NCBI GenBank assembly: GCA_938036665.1
Contig: CALHWR010000101.1
Coordinates: forward strand, 1 to 10,459
Direction: 5' to 3'
From: an uncultured Collinsella sp.
GTDB taxonomy: Bacteria; Actinomycetota; Coriobacteriia; Coriobacteriales; Coriobacteriaceae
Length of the DNA: 10,459 bases
Shown: positions 5,404 to 10,459 of the stretch, piece by piece
How positions within the stretch are numbered: position 1 is the stretch's first letter
How the letters are laid out: every line of letters starts with the position of its first letter
The notes under the pieces: generated by a model
Told to the model about the DNA's origin: nothing
Database searches by the model: none
The model's input: the letters and a program-made list of their open reading frames with translations, nothing else
Made by a program: the position numbers and the translations under genes

Positions 5404-5475
5404 CAATCCAAACATGTACGTCAGCCTCCAAAGATGTCGAAAAATGTCGTTTTTGGAGGCTGACGTACATGTTTT
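5404..5475 (-). repeat. Palindromic 72-bp repeat, copy B (upstream of the nuclease gene)
   Basis: Inverted partner of copy A at 4208-4279. Its arms, 5410-5432 and 5452-5474, pair perfectly over 23 bp around a 19-base centre in which ATGTCG occurs twice (5434-5439, 5444-5449). Weaker similarity to copy A goes on for about seven bases towards the gene. Together the two copies bound a 1268-bp unit containing only the nuclease gene. A terminator, a REP or MITE-like element, or the end of a mobile cassette are all possible. Confidence 0.93.
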
Positions 5476-5608
5476 GGACCCCTGGCATTCCAGTAACGCC
5501 ACGCCCGCGCCCAGTCCCTACCGTTTGCCGAGCAATAGGGTCTCAATCGCCTCCAACCATGTACTATGTACGGGCATTGTTCAAACCCGAGAATCAAAGG
5601 ACCTCATC

Positions 5609-6298
5609 TTGCCCGTCGTCGCCGCTATGACTGTTACTTCACACGCCTCGGATGCCATGGTCGCTATCCCATTTTGGCTCGAGATGTTCGCCGTTGTCGC
5701 GGCATCGATCTCGGGCGTGCTGGTCGCTCGCGAGCACAAGCTCGACCTGGTGGGCGCGGTCGCGCTCGCGGTGGTCTGCGGTCTGGGCGGCGGTCTTTTG
5801 CGCGATATGACGCTCCAGGTCGGCAACGTCTACATCCTCAACCAGCCCATGGCACTACCGCTCTCCATCGCCACAGCCGCCATCATCTATATCTTCCCGG
5901 CAATCGTCGATAAGCCCGAAAAACTCATTCCCCTGCTCGACATCATCTCGGTCGGCATCTATGCGGCCACCGGCGCGGACAAGGCGCTGGTCTACGGATT
6001 TGCACCCGCCGTGTGCATCATGATGGGCTTTTTCACCGCCGTGGGCGGCGGCATGCTGCGCGACGGCTTTATGGGCGTGGTCCCGGGCATTTTCCAACGC
6101 ACCAACTTCTATGCCATCGCGGCCATCGCCGGATCGGCAAGCTATGTAGCCCTCGTCATGAGCGGCCTCATGAGCAATGTTGCCGCGCTGGTCGTATGCG
6201 TTGTGGTGACCATGGGGCTGCGTTGGCTATCACTGCGCTTTGACATTAAAAGCCCTACCGAGGAAGACATCGCGCGCTTTTTGCACCGTAAAAAGTAG
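5609..6298 (+). CDS. TRIC/UPF0126 family membrane channel protein
   Basis: Encodes 229 residues of a very hydrophobic protein of the UPF0126 (Gly_transporter, YadS/YicG) family, whose structurally studied prokaryotic members are TRIC-type monovalent cation channels. The two internal repeats of the family are clear: GLGGGLLRDM at about 58-67 and AVGGGMLRDG at about 144-153, each in a three-helix unit, with a seventh helix near the C-terminus. The frame is open from 5348, but I choose the TTG at 5609 because AAAGGA (5596-5601) lies seven bases before it. ATG at 5627 or 5657 is possible but far from any Shine-Dalgarno. Upstream are the palindromic repeat and about 130 bases with no clear promoter. 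Substrate, glycine or a cation, cannot be told from sequence. Confidence 0.9.
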   Translation: MPVVAAMTVTSHASDAMVAIPFWLEMFAVVAASISGVLVAREHKLDLVGAVALAVVCGLGGGLLRDMTLQVGNVYILNQPMALPLSIATAAIIYIFPAIVDKPEKLIPLLDIISVGIYAATGADKALVYGFAPAVCIMMGFFTAVGGGMLRDGFMGVVPGIFQRTNFYAIAAIAGSASYVALVMSGLMSNVAALVVCVVVTMGLRWLSLRFDIKSPTEEDIARFLHRKK

Positions 6299-6367
6299 GT
6301 AGCACAGCACAACCCCTCGAAATGCAACCGAGAGATTCTTTTAGAGCGCCCGCGCGTTGGGTACCCT

Positions 6368-6392
6368 GTTAGATACCTGTCGAGTATCTAAC
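6368..6392. promoter_or_regulatory. Perfect inverted repeat before the bactofilin-like gene (possible operator)
   Basis: GTTAGATAC (6368-6376) and GTATCTAAC (6384-6392) form a perfect 9-bp inverted repeat with a 7-base spacer, directly before the Shine-Dalgarno. An extended -10-like TGTTAGATA overlaps the left arm. The size and symmetry fit an operator for a dimeric repressor (TetR- or PadR-like site), or an RNA hairpin just before the start site. There is no T run, so a terminator is unlikely. Confidence 0.55.
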
Positions 6393-6404
6393 GAAGGATT
6401 CACT

Positions 6405-7550
6405 ATGCCTTGCAACCAAGTACCGTCGATCCGGCGCCACAAAGCGCAGGCCCGCATCACCATCCTATTCGCGCTGATTGCGCTCGCGCTCACCGCACTT
6501 CCCACGGTGTCGTTCGCCGGCACCGACACCGCGGGAAACGTGCTCGCAACCGAAGTTGACTCAACTCCGTCCGGTATCGAAGGCGACCTGTACTGGGCCG
6601 GCCAAAGTCTCAACCTAGACGACGCCTCCATCGGCCGCGATATTATCGCGGCGGGTGAGAACCTGTCGATTCGCGATTGCACCGTAGGCGGCGCCGTTCG
6701 TCTGGCGGCACGCACCATCGATATCGCCAAAACCGCAATCGATGGCAGCGTCACGGTGGCCGGCCAGCACGTCGTGCTCAACACCGGCAGCACCGCCAAC
6801 TGTTTTTACGCGGCAGGCGAAACGGTCGCCCTGCGCGGCTCCGCCAAATCGGCGGCGCTTGCCGGCGACACCGTAACCATCGACGGCACCGTCGATGGCG
6901 ATGTTGAGGTCTGGGCCGACAAGCTCATCCTGGGTAAAAACGCCCGCATCACCGGCACGGTGAACGCCCACGTCTCACAGGACCCCGAGCGGGCCGAGGG
7001 CGCCCAGGTCGGAGCTCTCAAGATCGACCGGACCGAGAACGAGAACACCTCTACGGCCAACGACATTATCGGCGGCATCGTTGCCGCGGCGCTTTCCACC
7101 TGCTTTGTCGCCATCCTGCTTGAGCTTGTCTTTCCGCGCGCAACCGCCAGCGCCGCCGGCATGCTCCACCAGCGCCCCATGCCCCTGTGGGTGAGCGGTC
7201 TTCTGGGCACGGTCGCCGTCGCTCCCGCCGTGCTGCTGCTCATCATCTCGATTGCAGGCCTGTCGCTCGCCGCCGCCCTCATGTGCGGCGTCATCGGCAT
7301 CGCTTTGGTCTCGGCGGCATTTACGGGCACCGCGGTCGCGCGCATGGTCGGACACAGCCAGAACCGCTACGCCATGGCGGCCGCCGGCGGCGTGATCGCA
7401 GGTGCACTTACGGCAATCCCCCTCGTAGGCGATTTCATCAGCGGCGTGGCCTTTGTCTTCACGCTCGGCTATGTTATCCAGATCATCTGGCGCAACGCTC
7501 ACCTCAAGTCGCAACAGCCGGCTAATACGCCGGAACTCCCCACCGCCTAG
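6405..7550 (+). CDS. Exported bactofilin-like beta-solenoid protein with C-terminal membrane domain
   Basis: Encodes 381 residues in three parts. Residues 1-38 form a signal peptide or signal anchor: charged RRHKAQAR, a hydrophobic core and VSFA before G39. Residues about 58-191 consist of short hydrophobic strands with Gly turns (IEGDLYWAGQSL, IGRDIIAAGENL, TIDGTVDGDVEVWADKL, ITGTVNAHVS), the pattern of bactofilin or polymer-forming repeats. After a polar linker, residues 221-244, 260-316 and 322-362 give four to five membrane helices. Classic bactofilins are soluble cytoplasmic polymers, so an exported, membrane-fused version is a distinct architecture; annotations of such proteins as polymer-forming cytoskeletal proteins exist. 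GAAGGA (6393-6398) lies six bases before the ATG, which outranks the frame opening at 6357. Role in envelope organisation is inferred. Confidence 0.8.
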   Translation: MPCNQVPSIRRHKAQARITILFALIALALTALPTVSFAGTDTAGNVLATEVDSTPSGIEGDLYWAGQSLNLDDASIGRDIIAAGENLSIRDCTVGGAVRLAARTIDIAKTAIDGSVTVAGQHVVLNTGSTANCFYAAGETVALRGSAKSAALAGDTVTIDGTVDGDVEVWADKLILGKNARITGTVNAHVSQDPERAEGAQVGALKIDRTENENTSTANDIIGGIVAAALSTCFVAILLELVFPRATASAAGMLHQRPMPLWVSGLLGTVAVAPAVLLLIISIAGLSLAAALMCGVIGIALVSAAFTGTAVARMVGHSQNRYAMAAAGGVIAGALTAIPLVGDFISGVAFVFTLGYVIQIIWRNAHLKSQQPANTPELPTA

Positions 7551-7556
7551 CTGCCA

Positions 7557-7591
7557 ACCACCACAAAGGGGACAGGCACCTTTGTGGTGGT
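7557..7591 (+). repeat. GGGGACAGGCACC-type palindromic hairpin
   Basis: ACCACCACAAAGG (7557-7569) and CCTTTGTGGTGGT (7579-7591) form a perfect 13-bp stem around GGACAGGCA. GGGGACAGGCACC motifs of this kind are dispersed intergenic repeats in many bacteria, so this may be one unit of a REP-like family; copy number was not checked. A second short stem, GGTGCAA (7589-7595) with TTGCACC (7611-7617), overlaps its end. It lies just after the bactofilin-like gene and has no T run of its own. Confidence 0.75.
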
Positions 7592-7627
7592 GCAAGAGGA
7601 TCAGGTTTCTTTGCACCAACAAACGAG

Positions 7628-7664
7628 GCGGGGCACCCGATCGCAACCGGATGCCCCGCTTTTT
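7628..7664 (+). terminator. Intrinsic terminator after the bactofilin-like gene
   Basis: GCGGGGCACCCG (7628-7639) pairs with CCGGATGCCCCGC (to 7659) over 12 positions with one mismatch, followed by TTTTT (7660-7664). It faces the plus strand. It also lies just beyond the pilin stop codon on the other strand, where the hairpin could end pilin transcripts, but the tail there is poor in T. Confidence 0.85.
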
Positions 7665-7695
7665 CATATCTCGTGTTGATATTCGAGACGAGCAA

Positions 7696-9408
7696 TTACT
7701 CCTCAGAGCCGTCGTCACGCTTACGACTACGGATGAGGTGCGCCACGCCAATGCACAGCACCGCGCCACCAGCGATCCAAGTGAAAGTCACACCGTTAAG
7801 ACCGGTCAGCGGGAGGTTAATCTGCTTGGTATCGCCGACGGTGATGTTGAAGGTGCCATCATCGGTGTTAATAAGGGTGCCTTCTTTGAAATCAAGCTTA
7901 TTATCGCCAACCTTTCCGGCACTTGTATCGTTGAGGCCAGCGATGACCTTGGTTTCCTGGCTGGTTTTAAGCTCGCCAGTGACTCTGGTGAGGCCAGCGG
8001 CCGGGCCATCGTCGGTCATGGTCGGCCTGATCTCGAAGGTGAAGGGGTCGACTGCGGTGTAGCCATCGGGAGCAGAAACCTCCTTGACGGTGTAGACGCC
8101 AGCATCGAGACCGGTAAGCGTAATGACACCATCGCCGTTCGTCTTAAGAATAACCTCGTTGGTGCTCAATTTGCCCTTATCATCGACATACTTTACTTGT
8201 TCGTTTTTCTCGTCTCCATTGGTCGTAATGGTGAACTGAGCATTTGGAAGTTTCGTCTCGGTACCCAGGTCGACCTTATTGATCCTGAGACCGTAGGTGT
8301 AGTCCTTGACCGTATCGGGCGGGGTCTGGCCTTTGCTATCCTTGTCCATGGGGTTGTTGGAGTACTTAAGTATCACGGCGTTGTTGTTACTCTCAGTGCC
8401 AGCAACAATAGCGTGCTCGTTAATCCGTGCAGTATAGGAAACGACGATGCAGGAGTCCTTGGTGACGTCAGCGACGTTCTTCAGGTTATTGCAGGTCCAC
8501 GTCGTCGTCTTGCTGCCATCGGCGGCAGCCTCGGCGGTCGACGGCGTGAAATAATTGGTGATATCCGTGGCCTTCGCGTGATCGAGATCGGCCTTCGCGG
8601 CATCCTTGTTCGCATACAGGTAGACCTTGGCGCCATCCTGCAGCGCCAGGCCCTTGGAGATCTGGTCGGAGAACTGATAGAAATACGTATCGTACTTATC
8701 GAAGTTCTCGGCGACGGTGCCGTAGAGGTTGTACGTCACGTCCTGGCCGATCTGGGAGTCGGCGGCGTCATGCTCTTTGCCGTCGGCATCGCTCACGATC
8801 TTCTTCTCGACGGTAGGGATTCCGGTTTTCTCGGTGACTTTAACGGGCGTGTTCCCCACGACAGTGAAGATGGGAGACGAGCCCGCCTCGCCGTCTCCGA
8901 TGGTGCCGGCATCGGTCACAAAGAGCCAGTAACCGTGCTCTAGACCGGAGGCAACACCAGCACTCGTTGTCTTTTTGTCAGTAAGATCGTCCACAGCAGC
9001 GGCAATCTTATAAGCAATGTTGTCGGGGCCAACGCAATATGCATCGTTGGTTCCCGTCACCTTACTCGTGATCCAGTCCGCAGCGTCCTGGGCGGTCTTG
9101 CCCTTGTAAGTCGGCTCCTCATTCTTAATGACACCCTCGACAGCCGCCTTCACGCTACCGTTTGCCCAGGTGATATTACTCACAACCGTCTTACCTTCGA
9201 CTGTCGCAACATCAGCCTTAAAAATCTGATAGCCATCGAATTCGGTATGGTTGCCCTCAACGTTCGCAATGGTCACCGAGCCATTGGCCGTTGCAGCCGC
9301 ATCCTCAGCGAACGCCATCGCGACCGGGGCCATGACGCCGCCGAAGCTCAGCGCCGCTGTGAGGCCGGCGGTTACTGCCAGGCGGGCGATGTTCTTGGTT
9401 GTCTTCAT
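7696..9408 (-). CDS. SpaA/FimA-type backbone pilin, LPLTG sortase substrate
   Basis: Encodes 570 residues of a sortase-assembled pilus backbone protein. A signal peptide spans about 1-34 (cleavage near MAFA-E). An N-terminal domain follows to about 195. A middle domain contains TVEKKIV with K202/K203, the likely pilin-motif lysine, and NNAVILKYSNNP, the usual context of an isopeptide Asn. A third CnaB-type domain carries K378 (LRINKVD), the E-box YTVKEVSAPDGY with E443, and N514 (GTLINTD), the expected isopeptide triad. The sorting signal is LPLTG at 532-536, then a membrane helix and the tail RSRKRDDGSEE. The ATG at 9406-9408 has AGAGGA upstream. It follows a second pilin gene by 120 bases in the same direction. 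No sortase gene lies after it. Isopeptide positions are inferred from motif spacing. Confidence 0.95.
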   Translation of the reverse strand: MKTTKNIARLAVTAGLTAALSFGGVMAPVAMAFAEDAAATANGSVTIANVEGNHTEFDGYQIFKADVATVEGKTVVSNITWANGSVKAAVEGVIKNEEPTYKGKTAQDAADWITSKVTGTNDAYCVGPDNIAYKIAAAVDDLTDKKTTSAGVASGLEHGYWLFVTDAGTIGDGEAGSSPIFTVVGNTPVKVTEKTGIPTVEKKIVSDADGKEHDAADSQIGQDVTYNLYGTVAENFDKYDTYFYQFSDQISKGLALQDGAKVYLYANKDAAKADLDHAKATDITNYFTPSTAEAAADGSKTTTWTCNNLKNVADVTKDSCIVVSYTARINEHAIVAGTESNNNAVILKYSNNPMDKDSKGQTPPDTVKDYTYGLRINKVDLGTETKLPNAQFTITTNGDEKNEQVKYVDDKGKLSTNEVILKTNGDGVITLTGLDAGVYTVKEVSAPDGYTAVDPFTFEIRPTMTDDGPAAGLTRVTGELKTSQETKVIAGLNDTSAGKVGDNKLDFKEGTLINTDDGTFNITVGDTKQINLPLTGLNGVTFTWIAGGAVLCIGVAHLIRSRKRDDGSEE

Positions 9409-9528
9409 GTTTGGTCCTCTTTCTTGGAGGGTTCTCTAGTAACTTGTTCAAAACCAATGATCATCAGGTCGGTAGACCTGCGCGTCACTCGCTACGGAGG
9501 CAGTACGCCATTGAGCAAGGGGGGGCAA
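9409..9528 (-). other. 120-bp gap between the two pilin genes
   Basis: It holds a small inverted repeat, CAGGTC (9465-9470) and GACCTG (9475-9480), with a GGTA loop. No T run follows, so it is not a clear terminator; it could modulate the ratio of the two pilins or bind a regulator. No convincing promoter is seen, so readthrough from the upstream pilin gene is the simpler model. Confidence 0.45.
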
Positions 9529-10459
9529 TTATTTTTCACGGCGACCTCCTCCCCGCTTGATGACGAGCGCGACAACAATAGCCGCCACTCCGATGGCAGC
9601 CAAAACCGACACCAGCACCAACGTTCTATCTCCCGTCGAGGGCATAAAGCCTCGACTTGCTTCCTTGCTTGGGGTGTTGAGCACCGACAGCTCAATCGAA
9701 CCCGTCCCGGCATCGGCGGTATCAACCCGCAGAGGGCTTTCGGCCGACACGGTCACCTTGGGCTTCGCGGCTGCAACCTGTTTAACGTCCAATCCCTCGG
9801 ACGTAACCGTTACCGTTCGCTTGCCCTCAAAGGCGGTGTATCCCTTGGGAGCCGCGACCTCTTCGACGGTGTAGACACCCGCGTCCACACCGCTCAATTC
9901 CACATGGCCGTCCGCGCCCGTGGTGACGCACGCGTCGGCATCCGTCGACCACGAGCCGTCGGTCGTTAGGATGCGCCCGCGGTCATCGATGATGCGCAGT
10001 TTGGCACCCGCGAGCGGTTTATCGTCTGCGCTTGAACGCTTAATCAGACTGAGTCCCCAGGTGTAGGCGCACGCGTCATCGCTCGGCGTGCGGGTGAATC
10101 CGGCGTCACCGGACTGGTCGACGAGGGGAGAGCGCGGGTAACGCAGGTAGACCTCGTTGGGGTTGCCCTTGATAGCGCCTCGATTGCAGTTGGCCCCCAA
10201 CGGCGCATTGTAGATAGCAACCACGCGGGCGCCCGCGGCGAAGGCGCCGGCCCCGCCGAGCACGGCGATGAGGTCGCCGGTGCGCACGGTGAAGGCATTG
10301 CCCTCGATCGAGACCTTGCACTGTGAAGTAATGTCTGTCCACCCTTTAGCCGGCGTCGAGTTGGCGTTTCCGCCCTCACATGCGACGGCGTCGAGGCCGC
10401 CGTCCGCGCCCGCCGCCACGTACACATGCATGCTCGCGGCGACCTTGGAGGGGTCGAGC
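9529..10459 (-). CDS. Ancillary/tip pilin, MPSTG sortase substrate (5' end off the window)
   Basis: The visible 309 codons are the C-terminal part of a surface protein; the frame stays open to the right edge, so the true start is not here. In numbering from the internal Met encoded at 10431, a segment with NEVYLRYPRSP near 92-102 resembles the end of a pilin isopeptide domain. Next is a CnaB-type domain with K131 (LSLIKRS), E-box YTVEEVAAPKGY with E191, and N252 (SVLNTPS). The sorting signal is MPSTG at 263-267, an unusual LPXTG variant, then a helix of about 23 residues and the tail KRGGGRREK. Lying first with the backbone pilin downstream fits a tip or ancillary subunit. The same-direction order and 120-base spacing suggest one operon. 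Confidence 0.88.
   Translation of the reverse strand, partial: LDPSKVAASMHVYVAAGADGGLDAVACEGGNANSTPAKGWTDITSQCKVSIEGNAFTVRTGDLIAVLGGAGAFAAGARVVAIYNAPLGANCNRGAIKGNPNEVYLRYPRSPLVDQSGDAGFTRTPSDDACAYTWGLSLIKRSSADDKPLAGAKLRIIDDRGRILTTDGSWSTDADACVTTGADGHVELSGVDAGVYTVEEVAAPKGYTAFEGKRTVTVTSEGLDVKQVAAAKPKVTVSAESPLRVDTADAGTGSIELSVLNTPSKEASRGFMPSTGDRTLVLVSVLAAIGVAAIVVALVIKRGGGRREK

Noticed and set aside
5397..5630. 77-codon plus-strand frame
   Set aside because: It begins inside the palindromic repeat and has no family resemblance; the same peptide start occurs at copy A purely because the repeat is duplicated.
7453..8943. 496-codon plus-strand frame over the backbone pilin
   Set aside because: Antisense of a clear pilin gene; no signal or family motif of its own.
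9465..9480. Terminator between the two pilin genes
   Set aside because: Only a 6-bp stem and no T run on either strand.

Overview
The window looks like a chromosomal segment of a high-GC actinobacterium of the class Coriobacteriia, most likely Collinsella or a close relative. This is inferred from the IS1249-type transposase, the small rpsF-ssb-rpsR-rplI operon with a strong AGGAGGTGA Shine-Dalgarno, the sortase-assembled SpaA-like pilins and the tRNAs with encoded CCA. No database search was possible.

Layout. (1) 64-1417 is a complete IS1249-group (IS256 family) insertion sequence with perfect 25-bp terminal inverted repeats and an 8-bp target duplication. Its transposase carries one in-frame amber codon. 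It interrupts a small unidentified minus-strand reading frame that runs off the left edge. (2) 1613-3472 is the minus-strand ribosomal/SSB operon rpsF-ssb-rpsR-rplI, with a promoter, a leader hairpin and a strong terminator. (3) 3473-3832 has no supported gene. (4) 3833-4144 holds two serine tRNA genes (anticodons GGA and CGA), each followed by an intrinsic terminator. (5) 4171-5475 is an odd cassette. It has an inverted 25-bp copy of the 3' end of the second tRNA-Ser. Next comes a minus-strand gene for a DUF559/PD-(D/E)XK nuclease-like protein, bracketed by two inverted copies of a 72-bp palindromic element. (6) 5609-7664 carries two plus-strand membrane-protein genes: a TRIC/UPF0126 channel, and a secreted bactofilin-like beta-solenoid fused to a membrane domain. 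A short repeat hairpin and a terminator follow. (7) 7696-10459 is part of a minus-strand sortase-dependent pilus operon: a partial MPSTG-anchored ancillary or tip pilin followed by an LPLTG-anchored backbone pilin. No sortase lies in the visible part.

How the genes relate. The ribosomal operon couples S6 and S18, which bind together on the 30S subunit, with SSB and L9. The two pilin genes would act together on the cell surface and need a sortase encoded outside the window. The nuclease cassette next to tRNA-Ser is the least explained part and the best candidate for something undescribed. The IS insertion appears recent because its ends and target duplication are intact, but the amber codon suggests it no longer makes a full transposase by itself.
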